DNA of 64,000 bases from Gracilaria domingensis (GCA_022539475.1 VCMS01000060.1:124001-188000), one strand, 5' to 3'. Shown: positions 12,223 through 24,099, numbered from the stretch's first letter. Notes: generated by a model not told the origin, from the letters alone. Numbers and translations: made by a program.

Positions 12223-13125
12223 TCAAAGCTGGGGGAATGGGGAGGGGGATAACTTTTCCTTAACAACGTTGACGTAGTTTGTATGAAAAGGAGCGGGGTC
12301 ACCGCCTACAATGTTTCTTTCTTGGCGGGAAAAGTCGTAGAAGTACGCGTTCCTAAACTGAAAGTCGGAGAAAGAAGTAGGGAAGCCAACGAGAGTTTTC
12401 CCATATGCAAGAAGTCGCCCAACGGTCTCTTCCAGGTTGAAAGTAGTACCTGTCTTAAGCGAAACTATCTTCAACAGCTCTTTCATTATTGTGAGCACAA
12501 CCGTACTGCACTCCGTAGCGACTAAGTCCATAGGAATGAAACCTCTTGAGGCCCCGACGATGTTGAACGATGATAGCCACACGAGCTTCTCATAATAGCT
12601 TACGAGAAATGTATCTTCGTCGACAACCCCGCAAGTGAGACCCATAGACCTAAACCTGTCTGCAACATTGGAGGCCCACTTTCCTGTTACGACAGTGAGA
12701 CCATCCGGACTTTGAGGAGTGACACCATCCTGCGGAGCTGCGTTTCTTGAGGGGACACCAACGTATAAGACAACTTTTGAACATTTGTCCACACCGAGCT
12801 TCGAAAACAATGGTATGATGTCTCCATTCTGGAAGAAAACGAGATTCTCTCTGAGCGAATAAGGTCAAGCCTGAATTACGGTCTCCAGGGTGTTCGTTCT
12901 TCCACAAACTAGTATCGGTACATCAGAAAGATGAGAGGTAGCAGCCATGCTGCAGAATTCGAGTGCGGAAATGACCGTATCTTCTTCGTTCGCCAGCATG
13001 GTACCTATACGCCCCCTTCCAACAATAACGGCTCGAGTCCTTCGGGCGGGAGATGAGGCCTGAGGGACGTCAGAGTATCTGGGACTCGGAGCCGGAGTCG
13101 GAGGCATGTCGGACTGGGAGTTCAT
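12223..13125 (-). pseudogene. Ketopantoate-reductase-like gene (PanE/ApbA type) with one in-frame TGA
   Basis: The ATG is at 13125. Residues 32-41 hold a Rossmann dinucleotide-binding motif (AVIVGRGRIG), followed by VPILVCGRTNTLETVIQA, then a TGA at codon 87 (12865-12867). The frame continues unchanged with ENLVFFQNGDIIP, the expected next block, and the C-terminal half has KLVWLSSFNIVGA, matching the family's helical substrate domain. Without the TGA it would be about 299 residues, the normal size. The family reduces 2-dehydropantoate with NADPH in pantothenate synthesis; algal paralogues are often of unknown substrate. Apart from the TGA it looks intact, so this is a very young pseudogene, a sequencing error or a polymorphism. 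Selenocysteine is unlikely because no family member uses it here. Confidence 0.72.
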
Positions 13126-13522
13126 TGCAAGTGTTCGAATGTTTTTGTGTGACGATAGAAATGGAAGATGGGGCGGAGAACTGCTGGGGTAAAGAGTGAT
13201 ACTTAAGTACAAACGGTTGGGAAGCGCAGAACGGGAACATGGTTCACTTTGTGAAAGTGAGCGAAATGTATGATATGTGATTGTACTGAAGGAATGATAG
13301 GGCTTGTATGAGACGACAACCCACAAAGTGTGATGATGTTTTATGAAAAGTAGGAGGAAGAGTAGAAAGTGTACAATGAATGAAACTGATTTCGAACCTG
13401 AGTTGTAAAGTAGTTGTAAAGTACGAGTTACGGGAAGCTTGAATACAGGATGAAAGGAGCCATTTTGGCTTCATAAAGGACGTGAACGGGTTTTATAGCT
13501 TCACTCGGATTGCCATAATTAA

Positions 13523-13843
13523 AAGGATGGAGTTGGGTTGCGCCCGAGTACGTCTATAAAGGTCGTAGAAGCACTTATGAAGGAAGGAGTTGTAGACATG
13601 TTATTGTTGATGACGGTGGAGCCAGGGTTTGGAGGACAGGCGTTTATGGAGGGTGTTCTTGATAAGGTGCGACATGCAAGGGAGTTGTACCCAAGAATAG
13701 GGATACAGGTGGAGGGGGGTATTGGACTGAGTACTGTGAAAGGAGTAGTGAAGGCCGGTGCAAACATTTCAGTTGCAGGATCTGCCATCTTTGGCTCGAG
13801 TAACCCAGCTCATGTCATAGCTGGTTTTCGAAAGGTTGGTTAG
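13523..13843 (+). pseudogene. Ribulose-phosphate 3-epimerase, C-terminal fragment
   Basis: About 105 residues match the last half of the TIM-barrel enzyme: GVGLRPSTSI, then LLLMTVEPGFGGQAFM (the family signature), then a VEGGIG block and AGANISVAGSAIFG. The enzyme interconverts ribulose-5-phosphate and xylulose-5-phosphate in the Calvin and pentose phosphate cycles. The N-terminal half (about 115 residues, including the metal-binding His block) is absent upstream, where an in-frame TAA lies at 13520. The catalytic Asp of the EVDGG motif is Glu (QVEGG). There is no ATG before residue 27. I judge it a non-functional fragment; an exon with a distant 5' part is the alternative. Confidence 0.72.
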
Positions 13844-13909
13844 AGATAGTAGCAGAAATTTATTGTTTATTACATTGTCACCTTTACGTGTTATCACTAC
13901 TATATTCTC

Positions 13910-14243
13910 CGTCTCCATTGGAGATGTATTTCTCTTGTATCACAACCCGGAAAGGATGTGGGAGAACATCAATATATCCCCAGTGGACGCTGAGAGGGAG
14001 GATGAACTACTCTACGTGCTATCATTGTTACCCATCCGGTGTCGAGTGGTGACATATTCTTTTTTTGTCACAACCCACGCAGGATGTGACGGAAGAAGAA
14101 CATGCCCCCAGTCGAGACAGAGGGTGAGCAACTCTAAGTACAATCACTAGTCCCTAGCTTGCCTCCACTGGCGATATCTTCCTGTTTTGCTATAACCATC
14201 GAGTGAGGTTATGGTGGAAGAGAAAAATATCGCCGGTCGAGGC
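13910..14243 (+). ncRNA. Three tandem, mutually homologous long hairpins
   Basis: Hairpins lie at about 13910-13989, 14042-14115 and 14161-14243. In each the two arms pair over about 30-38 nt. Examples: in unit 2, left arm catattctttttttgtcaca against right arm tgtgacggaagaagaacatg; in unit 3, gcctccactggcgatatc against the gatatcgccggtcgaggc region. Many mismatches between an arm and its partner's complement are C/T or A/G, which RNA tolerates as G-U pairs. The three units share CTGG.GATAT-like stems but differ in sequence, as in a clustered set of pre-miRNA-like precursors. A foldback repeat array is the alternative. Strand is assigned arbitrarily, although the wobble pairs favour +. Confidence 0.5.
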
Positions 14244-14483
14244 GAGGTGGGTGGGGATTATGTGAGCGCGAAAGAGGAGACAGAGAGGTGGCGCTTAAAT
14301 AGTGGAAGGTGCGAAGATGTACAGTAGATGTTTTGGCGGGAAATGGGATGAGGAAAACAGGGACAATCATGGTGCTGGATATAGCCCGTGTGGTTGGACA
14401 GTGGGGGTGGAGAGCACAGTTTAGCTCGATTGTACTGTATCGCAGCGGAAACTTCGATCCAACTACTACTTCTTCTTCTGAAG

Positions 14484-15394
14484 ATGTCGAACGGATACGT
14501 GAAGGATGAGGAGCTGTTGGCGCTGTTGGAGGGGAAGGAGGTAACGCCGACGCCGTCACCAAAGCGGGAAGAGGACGTGATTACGGCGGCTGGTCGGATG
14601 TCGCAGAAGAAGAAAGTGGCCGATGAAGGAAAGAAGTGTGAGGCGAGGAGAGGGGATGGTGATGAGGTGGAGGGGGTCGCAATGGAGAGAAGGGCTGCGG
14701 TGCATCTGAGTCAGTTAGAGGTTGGAGACCAGACCAGATAGAGAGTGGGGGTGGCGAGGGTGACAGGGAGATGGGGTTTGTGTGGCAGATGAAGGCGAGG
14801 GTGGGGATGTTGGGGTTGGTGATGAAGGAGAAACTGTACGATGGAATTGTGGAGATTGTAACGGAAATGTGCGGTGTGGTGCTGAGTGGGGGTGGTAGTG
14901 GTGTTTCGGTTGAGGCGATTTCGAGCTTGCGGAATTCGTTGTCGGTATTGGGAGTGGAGATGAGAAATCATGTGTATGGGACAGTAGAGTGTGCGGGAAG
15001 GGAGGTTGGAGAGTTGCGGGAGGAGAATAGGGTTCTGAACGAGAGGTTGGACGTGCTGGAGAAGGAGGTGAAGGAGCTGGTCAAGAGGCAAAGATTGGTG
15101 GAAGAGGAGACGGTGAAAGCAGGTGTGGAGGGAAAGACGGAGAAGGGAAGTGTGGGAAGGGTGGGGGTGCAGAAGGGGTCCCCTGTGACACCGAAGACAA
15201 AGGGTGATGGGGTTGGGGATGGGAAGAGCCGTCTGAAGAAAAGGCGTAAGGAGATGAAGAAGGTGGTGAAGGAGGTGCCGCGGGAGGGAGTCGGAGCTCC
15301 GGTGGTGACTGGGTTTAGGAGTGCGGCGGAGGTAGCGCGGACTGCGAAGGGGATTCTGAGGGGACAGGAGGAGAGAAGGATGGGAGGGATTTGA
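14484..15394 (+). CDS. Unrecognised coiled-coil protein gene in two overlapping frames
   Basis: The first frame starts at the ATG at 14484 (SNGYVKDEELLALLEGKEV...) and ends at 14741. A second frame is open from 14720 to 15394 and overlaps it. The second carries a clear heptad coiled coil (ELREENRVLNERLDVLEKEV) followed by a Lys/Gly-rich basic tail. Whether an intron, a frameshift or two genes separate them cannot be told. The DNA is purine-rich on this strand. I recognise no family. Confidence 0.4.
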
Positions 15395-15926
15395 AGCCGT
15401 TTTGGGGCGAGGCGGGTATACGAAAAGGGGGAGGGTTGTCCACCTGACTTCTACAAAATGACGTTTGCGGAGACGGAGAGAGAGGATGCGAAAGCGTGAT
15501 GGGCGAGAAATGGGTAAATAGCGGGGGTGGTGTGGACTGGGAAGAAGTGATGGGATGATGGAGGTGGGATGAGTTGCGATTGGCATTGCAACATGGGAGA
15601 AAATGGAAAGGCAAACTAGCACGAGTGCAGTTTGGAGAGAGGGTCGCGAAAAAGAGTGAATGGGGTGGTGCGGCGAAGTAGAACCTCTACAAAAACTAGG
15701 GGACCCAAGAACTAAACTGCGCCAAATGGAATTTAATATTCCAAAATTTCTTAATTTTTTGAGTGCCAGCCTCTGCTACCCCCTCGCGCGCCCCAAATAG
15801 CCCCAAAACTAGCTTAGTTTCCAAAGCGAACAGACTATATTCCACTTTGCAGAACACAGACGATGTCTCGCAGCAGCGACAAAAGTTCGGAAAAGTTTCC
15901 TTTACCGCCAACCGTAACCGAAAGGT

Positions 15927-17352
15927 CTAAGGACCGGATGATGCCACGCAGACGCGGAGGAATGAACCACAGTCGATACTGGTCGTACGCTTCTTGGAGG
16001 ATGTAGACCGCCGTACGGGGAACCCACTCCCTGATAGCTTCCGCCCACTATCCCGAGAACGGGTCAGGTAGGAGTCGGCTCCCCACGTACATGATACACG
16101 GAGGTAGTTCCACATAACACCCACGGCATACTTCCTGAGAGCCCCAGACGAATGGAAGTGGTACGTACCTTCCACGCATGTGGTTTGGACGAAGTCGGTT
16201 CGCCTCCGAGTTCTGAAACGGAATCTAGTATCCCCATCGGGAGCGTCTACGACTCTCAAAGCGGATCCTATTCTGCAGATAGTCAGACCGCAAACGATGC
16301 GGGAGGTACCGAAATTCAGCTCGCAGAAGCGGACGCGTCCACAACAGAAGATTCCGGTGAGCACCAACACCTTGGTATTGTCCAATCGAACTCACAATCC
16401 CAACCAAGCTATCCCCGTAGAGAATCTCGCCCATCGTGCGGTAGAAGGCCACATCGAAATGGTATTCTCTCAGCACTGGGTTTTCCGAGTATGTTCGGTG
16501 AAGATGCTGGTGAGCCGGGCGAATTAGCCCCGCTCGAGCGGACGCATCGGACTCCCCACCACTCTGGACGATAGCCTGGTTAGGAACGGTAATCCGGCGT
16601 CGCCAGTCGAATGTCATTGTCATGAGGACTGGAACTGCTCCTGGTAGCAGGCCACTGCCGTCGGCATACGCCTCAATGATGTTGGATTGACTAGACCCCT
16701 GAGGGTGAAACCACGGCGCCCGGAGGTACGGAGATGGATTCCTTCGAGGATCAACGGCTTCTAGTTCCTCATAGGAGGATCAATTACCGGGACCCGGATT
16801 CAACATCGGCGGATTCGGCATGGCAGGGAAGCCCCAGTTCCACGGCGGCATCGGTGGCTGGTGGTACTGCGTCGGTTGGACATACCCAGCTTGGGGAAGA
16901 GGCGCGGAGCGAAAGCCGGAAAAGTAACCCTGCGGCGCAGATGCCTTGACGCCCGCAGCCTGCGAAGTTGCGTTCCCGACGTTCGGTTGACTAGGCCCAG
17001 CACCCTGGTTGGTTTGGTTCTGCTGGTTGTACTGCTTGTTCATCGTTTTGGCAGACGGAACTGGCAATGCAGGTGCGGATATAACCCGAGGTATCGGAGG
17101 AGAGGAACGATTCCCGTTAGCGCTTCCTGGGCTTGCAGGCGAGGAGACTCGATGTATCGCTGGAGGCGAGGGAGGATTGCGCGCAGGAGCTGTGTGAAGA
17201 AGAGAGGTCGGTATCGTCCCGCTCATGGCGATGGGCGATTTATACTCTCGCGAAGTGAGGTGAGGGATTGCTCCCGCGGTCGATTCGCACCTTAAGGAGG
17301 GAGATATAGAGAGCAATGCGTTTCGCAGAACTTTTTCGCTTAGGCGATTCAT
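15927..17352 (-). other. Unrecognised interrupted coding-like region
   Basis: On the minus strand, sequence with coding character runs from a Pro/Ala/Gln-rich segment (about 16780-17350, with PPMPPWNWGFPAMPNPP) into a more ordered segment (about 15930-16700, with FDVAFYRTMGEILYG and YHFHSSGALRKYAVGVMWNYL). It is not continuous, so it appears decayed. I cannot assign it; a disordered Pro-rich head followed by a globular part would suit a structural protein of an old element or a host gene remnant. Confidence 0.35.
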
Positions 17353-17810
17353 ACTAATCGCTCCGGTACGGAGGTGAGGTATAGCTCTTTATGAGTTGCG
17401 CGTGGATGTGCCAATTACTTGGGAATGGTCACAATGGGAATTGGTCACAATGGGAATTGGTCATGGTCGTGTACACAGCCTTGTTGGATTCTTCACACAC
17501 ATCTAGTGCTCGCCACAGCCATTCGAAGGAGAACTTAGTATTATTTCTAATATTCTAGATAGTTAGAATATTTCAATAATTTCTACCCTGACAGTGGGGT
17601 CGGCCACCCTACTTAAGTAGGTGAGCTCGACCCACACTGGGCAAGTAAACGCAGCAAGCAAGTGTTAACTCTAAATCAGGAACCCCTGGTGCGTCACAGC
17701 CTCCTTGGAGAGAGTCACTAGCCAGTGAAGGACTAGTTATACACCCCGTGGAGCGTTCCGCAACTGCTGTGTGTATTGTTTTGCTTGTTTCTCTTGTTAC
17801 TGTTTAATAG

Positions 17811-18497
17811 GTACGCACGACCCGTGAGAAGGTGTTTCTTTTTCCCTTTTCTTGTTGATCTGGTGGCTCGTACTGCTTGTCGCGCCCCATACCACATCTG
17901 TGTCTGTGTCTGTCTCGTCACATCTCACGTCCGGAATCGCCGTTGTCTAAAAAATACCCGTGGCTTCTAGGCCGACTCTTGTGAGCTTTATACGCCCTTC
18001 GTGATGGTTTAGTCTCGGTCTAAACTCAACTAGTCGCAACATTTCTAGGAGCGCTCTATTTTTTGTGCTCACCTCTTCAATGGAAGATCCAAAAAGCCTT
18101 TTATGTCCTCTTAATTTGCAATGTTTTGCGCTACAACTCGCGGTCGCCATTAGGTACGCACAACCCGTGAGCAGGTGTTTCTTTTTGCCTTGTCTTGTTC
18201 ATGAAGTGGCTCGTACCGCTCGTTGCGCCTCATGCTACATCTGTGTGTTTTTCAGTCTCGTCGGATGTTACGCCCGGAATCGTCGTTGTCTTAAAAAACA
18301 TCGTCGACTTTTAGGCCGACTCTTCTGACCTCTTTACCCTTGTCGTGGTGGCTTAGTCTAGGTATACACCCAACTAGTCGCAACATTTCTAGGAGCGCTC
18401 TATTTGTTGTGCTCACCTCTTCAAGAAAAGATCCAAAACGCCTCTTAATATCTTCACCATTTGCAACGTTTTGCGCAACAACTGGCGGTTGCTATTT
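17811..18497 (+). repeat. Tandem duplication, unit about 343 bp, two copies
   Basis: Copies at 17811-18153 and 18154 to about 18497 are roughly 80 percent identical. Both begin gtacgcac.acccgtgag and share ggccgactctt and actagtcgcaacatttctag; the second ends near gcggttgctattta. Short open frames in both copies are not conserved between them. The flanks at 17580-17810 and 18540-18700 hold nothing I can name. Confidence 0.8.
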
Positions 18498-18659
18498 AGA
18501 TGGTTTGGACACGTGGGACATGGTGAAGCAGATGGGAGGTTAAACACTATACGTGCGTGTTTAGGACACTTATTGAGTGTTTTACATAATATTATTTATT
18601 ATCTTTAGCGCGCTGGCGTCGCCGGCTTCGAGGCCAGCAACGTTCCCCAACCAGGGGTC

Positions 18660-21257
18660 ATCCTACTTTAGGGTTCCGATTCTAGCCCTTCTCGCTTTGA
18701 GAATTGTATAACCTCCTTTCGAGACAAACGATTAGTTCCAATGAGTCAGTTTTGAATCCTGTGTCTTCTAAAAGACCAAATTATATGAGATATCACTGCT
18801 GTTGTCGCCCTTTGATCCTTTGAAGGGAACAACTGGCTGTAAAGCGTATCCGTTTGCTCTTTTCTTTAACAGCACTACACTTGAGTATAGTTCTTTTTTT
18901 TTTCTTGTATACGTTCAGAGTTTGTGCTACTGGCTATATTGACATGTATATTTTAGACAAGTGACGTTTTTACTTTCTTGTCCAATTCTGTTTGCTGTGT
19001 TGTTACAAGTCTCCTCCGGTTTAACCCGGGCTTGCTTTGTCGTTCCATGGAGGCTCTACGTGCTGGCTACCGCTAAGCGAAGAAGATTTCGAACGACTTT
19101 GTGCTATGTTTCTCGCTTGCGGGCATTGCCTTGCAATGCTGACATCTTTGCCATATAATTGAGCTGAGCTTAGTACGTCTTTGCAGGTTCGAAGCATGTC
19201 TGGACATTGTAGCACAATCAGTTTTCCTGAGGAAACATCTGTTTTTTTACCACCAATACACCTTCGTAATCTTCAAAAAACCTTGGCGAAAAAAAACCGA
19301 GAATGTGAGGGAAAGCTATGGCAACCAGCAGAAGTGACAATTCAGTAAATCGTTTTTCTACGCAAAATGATGATGTTCACTACGAGAAAATGAAAAACAT
19401 CGTGATAGTTATAGAAGAGTATACTACTTGCGTCGAATTCAAGGTTATAAGAGGTTAACTCGTAAGAGAAGAGAAGCAATTGTTACCATAATACGTTGTG
19501 CAATGTCAATACTGCGTAATATACAGGTCCGCAACCCTCATTGTAAAAATTTCAAACAGTTACGCCTCGTGGCGGTGTTCGCCGTAGAATTCTGGCACAA
19601 GCGCTGACATCGTCATACTGGTTATTGCGATTTTTTAGCATACAAACCTCAAAACCCGATTAAGAAAAACAGACGTTGCAGTGAGTGTGGTCAAAGACGT
19701 ACAAACTTTCTGCAGAGAGATTTGACAAGCGGGATAACCCAGTGCAGAGAAATGATACTTGAGCGTCCAATCTGCTGAAAATAGATGTTTTACGATGCTG
19801 TTAGCTCAAAGATCTCACCACGACTCGGATACTACGCCTTATTGCATCATAACCTGTCGCTTTTACTGACACAATCATTTTTTCCAACTCCATGTCCTTT
19901 ACAGTGGCGTCACCATACCCACCGCTAGATAAAATATCTTCCTCGTTCCTTGAAATGCTATTCTTTAATGTTAGTATCATTAGGCAATAAATAAATATAA
20001 AAAAATGCGCCGTGTCACAGGGCGCTGTTTCTTCCTTTCCTGGAGAACTCCTACAGATTAGATCAAATGCCGCCAACAACTAAAAGATCAGAAAAGAAAT
20101 TTCTTCTATCTCACTAATTTGGAGAGAATGCCTGTACATGTCCTGGAAGTTAGATTGACGTCATCATTCGAAGTGTTTTGTCATCACCACTGCCAAACGT
20201 TTGGTACCAAACAAGAAAAACTATTTCATCATAAACAAAGAACAAAACAAATTAAAACTTTTAAACTTTGGGAGACCATTTTCAAAAAACGGGCAAATAA
20301 TGTTACTGTGTTTAGATCGCAAGAAAGAAGCGGTCCAATCAAATATATTTTTTCAGTTTCGTTAGTTACTCAAATATTTTAATTTTGAAACGATCGAAAT
20401 ATGCGCCATAGCTAATTGTTTCATGTGACTTCTATAACCTAGGTACCATACATAATTTGGCAATAAATTCTAACTGAAACTAAATTGCATATCAACAGTT
20501 AGACAGTAATGACTACGTGAGCGCATTTAGTTTCTATTTTGTCTTAATGCATACTCTATCAAATTTTTGAGCTAAGGAGGTTTCCGAGGTTTTCCCTTGA
20601 GGAAGCGTGCTTCTCAAAGCACTGATGTACAACAAGCCATGAAAATGTAAACTATCTCGAAAGATTAATCGGTTTAACCGAACCGTAAAGAAGCCTAAAG
20701 TAATGTGCTGCTTCCCTGACAGACTCCCATCTATGCAGTATGGCGAGAAAATGGGTACATTTGCACTACGTGCAAATTTATAATCTGGATACAACCGATG
20801 TACTTCAAAAAGTTATGCGTAGATAGATTTTTTTGTACTCAAATTTTAATTTGTTGGTAATGCAATGATCCAATGTAGAGATTTTTTCCGATAAGAACCC
20901 GAAATGCGCTGTGTGACGGCGGATTAAATTTAAACATTTCATTGTATGCTCTCAGTTTTTCGAAGAAAATCGGAAAGTTCTAAATATAAAGACTCAAGTT
21001 TGGAGGAGTACCAAACTGCATGGTTGATGTACCAGAAATCAACTTGTTGCTATCTTAAGAAAAGAGCATTTTGTAAACTAGCTCCACTTAGATTTATATT
21101 GATCCCCCTCAGTGTGGCCAGGAGCTTTGCTATAAATTAATATACAAATCGCTACCCGTTTTCGCGAGAACCTTAGAAACTGAAAGAAAGACTAAGAATG
21201 ACAGTTTATGTCTAACAAAAGCCTTGCAAATCCCATTCAGAAAGAATTTCTGCTTTT

Positions 21258-21300
<43 letters not shown>

Positions 21301-21796
21301 AGTGGAGACTTTGAATATAAACCACGAAAAAACAGTACGAATATTTATATTTTACGTTTCACAAAGACTTTAATGCAGAACAAAAATAGGGCATTATTAG
21401 GTTCCTCTGCTTTATTTTGTTCTATGTGTGTTTTGTCCTCCCCTAGCTGCAGTTGGTCGCAAGCATACACATTTGTTTATCCTTCTAAAGAAAGTAAATG
21501 GTCTAGTTATGTTTCATTCTTCTATCTGTATCCTGAAAAGTATGTTCTTTGAAATGCAGTTAGCTTAGCTGCGTTTCAATGATGTTGATATCGATAGAGT
21601 AATTCTGCGGTTTAAACTGTCACAAAAAATTGAGGAAAGAGGATAAGTTAATGGCATGATTCCGCACTGTCAGAAATAATCTTAGAGAGAGTTATTACTT
21701 GCTTGGCTAGCAATAGGGAAGGCAACTACTTGTCTATTGTGCTATGTAATACTCAGATAATTTCGTAGAGTGTTTTCCAAGTTAGAAACATTGAAC
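18660..21796. other. AT-rich gene-free stretch
   Basis: About 3.1 kb with low GC, many A and T runs and no open frame with coding character on either strand. It contains an (AT)n microsatellite at about 21261-21296. The base composition is unlike the GC-rich gene blocks at 28-51 kb. Confidence 0.7.
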
Positions 21797-21980
21797 CAGG
21801 GCCGTATTTGTGACTATCAAAATTGTAAATGGAGTAGTCACTAGTCAACAAAAATGACAAATCGACTAGTCACAACGCTCTAAAAATAAGGAAAAAATAG
21901 CATAAGGACTCGTCGTTCTGCTAAAGTAGTCAGTCAAACTCTATTATTTGGAAAAATAGTCAGTCACAAATACGGGCCTG
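21797..21980. mobile_element. hAT-type MITE, 184 bp, with perfect 8-bp target duplication
   Basis: The element starts CAGGGCCGTATTTGTGACTA and ends TCACAAATACGGGCCTG, so it has inverted ends. It is flanked by CATTGAAC at 21789-21796 and 21981-21988. Inverted ends beginning CAGGG with 8-bp duplications mark hAT elements. Interior tagtca repeats recur in related copies. It codes for nothing. Confidence 0.92.
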
Positions 21981-22359
21981 CATTGAACTATACTAAAGGC
22001 TTATGAACAGATCTAGGAAACCTCAAATGAGGTCTTTGAATCGCGTGAAATTTGAAAGGATAATTCCATGCCTTTTCCCATGCAGAAACAAACTCGGCAC
22101 AAAATTCGGTGGCATAGATGGACGCGACTGTGACACCAACAAAAGAGAAAGACTGGGGGTTGTTTGTCGTACGTGCATTGGTATGCGTAACAGAAGGTTG
22201 AGACACTGGCGGGTTGAAGCACACTTTACTGAGGTTTGTCTTGTCAGGCTGGTCTGCGGATGCTTGTGCTTGGCCGTCAAATCCAAGCGCAGTCAGCAAT
22301 TCTAGCCTCTTATATAGGCCTCCAGACAGGTAGCCCTCTCCTAAATGCTTAGAGTGCAT

Positions 22360-23002
22360 TCATGCTACGTAATGTAACTCTACTCTATCTAGTACGTGTT
22401 TAGTGCACAGTCCTCTCTGGAATAGCGCAGATAATCACACGTTGATAACCAAGCCCAAATGCACAATGCAACCAATGTTATGCATCACATTAAATGCACT
22501 TAGCCTTGCATTCTTGTTATGCATCACGTCAAATGCAACCAATACTGCATTGTTCATTTGCATTCCATAATGCGTGCATACAAGCACGTGTGGCATAGGG
22601 GCTACCAGCGCCTAGCTGCTCTTTCGTGACTCGCGCTGGCGCACCATCGGCGTGACAACAATTGTGGCACATCTGTGCCATCGCAAGAAGACAAAGTTTT
22701 CTGCAAAAAGAGGCCAATGATCTTCATCTCTCCCAAACAAATGCTTGTCACTGAGACATGAGCGAATGAGATGCAAAAGCGTGAGCAGCTCTGTTGAGGG
22801 AGGGTTCCTTTTAAGAGTATGTATATGGGTCGAATGCAGTTGGTCATGTCTACCCGTACGTACTGAGGGGCTGCTTTCCACGTTTAGTGCCAGACGTAAT
22901 TGTTCGAGAGCACCTCGCGTAAAATGAGAAAGGAGGAAAAGGAGCTGGCGTCGGCAGCAAAGAACGGTAAACAGATAGAGATCACTTGCGTAGGATGATG
23001 CA
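22360..23002. other. Gene-free stretch with short imperfect repeats
   Basis: Around 22450-22580 the motifs atgcaaccaat and ttatgcatcac recur, giving an imperfect direct repeat of about 55 bp. A TATA-like ctatataagagg (minus strand, about 22306-22317) lies inside a 123-codon minus frame at 21988-22359, but that frame begins upstream of the box and resembles nothing, so I do not call it. Confidence 0.4.
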
Positions 23003-23275
23003 TTACAACTGCTGCTGACCGACAGATGGCGGCAGACAGAATGGCGGAGGCACTTCAAGTGCACGGCTCACAAATGGCAGCCTCGGCCCCGGCGGAATTA
23101 CCCTAGTGCTCTGTTGCAACAGCGGGGTGCTGTGCGAATCAGGGGGCTGCTGCGACTGCGGAGCGGAAGCAGATGTGGGTGTGGGCGCTTGTACGTCGGG
23201 TCCTTGTGCGGGGGTTGCTTGTGCAGCTGCAGCGGAGGTGTGGGGGATCGAAACGACATGCCGGCGAGATGCCAT
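23003..23275 (-). CDS. PSVGQ-tail small protein, copy 1 (90 aa)
   Basis: The start is the ATG at 23275, chosen by alignment with the other copies. The protein is Ala/Pro/Ser/Gln-rich and probably disordered. It ends EVPPPFCLPPSVGQQQL, the family tail. A TATA-like tatttaag box lies about 100 nt upstream on this strand. It is the most divergent open copy in its first 70 residues, yet the tail is kept, which argues the tail is the functional part. No signal peptide or membrane segment is seen. Function unknown. Confidence 0.6.
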   Translation of the reverse strand: MASRRHVVSIPHTSAAAAQATPAQGPDVQAPTPTSASAPQSQQPPDSHSTPLLQQSTRVIPPGPRLPFVSRALEVPPPFCLPPSVGQQQL

Positions 23276-24013
23276 GATACGGACGAAGTATGCGATCTGT
23301 CTTTCGAGCTGAAGGCTTGTATACAGTTCAAGTGCATCCCGAATGAATGGCGATGAGAGGACCAACAAACGCTTAAATACAAGCGTCCCGAAGTCACAGT
23401 GCAGTTTGTCCTCTTGAAATGGCAAGGCTCTAGTTGATGCGTTATTATGGTTATGGTCTACAGTGCGTCACCGTTGTCGTCGTCACGGGTGTGGACTGGC
23501 AACAAACAGAGGTTAAATGCATGGATGTCGCGTACGAGATCTTTTCCTGGCGGATGTCAACATGCCAATTTCTGCTTTGACGGAGGCGAATCTTCAACTG
23601 TCGTCAACAACTCTCGGCGTTCTCGAGCTGATCCTGTCAACAAGTTTCGAGCTAAAGCACGCGTGCGGCAAACGCATGTCGCTTGTCGCACCCGTGAACT
23701 ACACGCTCGTTCCGCATTCAACAATGAGCCCTACGATTCGCTAGATTTCGTCTACACGAATATTTTGCAAGAATTCAAAAGCAGGGCCACATACACGCGT
23801 AAAAGGAAAGTTTTAAAACTTTCAACAAAAACGTGAAAATCATCGCATCTTCTCCGCAACGTGGACATGTACACACGCTGTATATACGCAGCTGCAACAC
23901 ACGCGTACAGAAAACGGTTGTGGCCACGTTGCTATATACTTATATATCTCCGGCTAAGAGCGGCGCAATTTAATTTCTAAGCAAACGCGCTTAGAGAAAG
24001 AACTAAGAAAAAT

Positions 24014-24099
24014 GTGACTAAATGTGACTGACTACGGATTTTTTTGAGTGACTTTGACTTTTGGACTTGCTCGAAAATCTAGTCACAAGTACGGGCCTG
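24014..24099. mobile_element. hAT-type MITE, right-end fragment
   Basis: Ends with ctagtcacaagtacgggcctg, matching the right terminal repeat of the 21797 element; tgactgacta motifs lie just inside. The left end was not found. Confidence 0.6.

Noticed and set aside
12865-12867. Selenocysteine at the TGA of the reductase-like gene
   Set aside because: The family has no Cys/Sec at this position, and no need for one; a nonsense change is simpler.
21988-22359. 123-codon minus-strand frame with a TATA-like box
   Set aside because: The box lies inside the frame, after its ATG; no homology and no second copy to support it.
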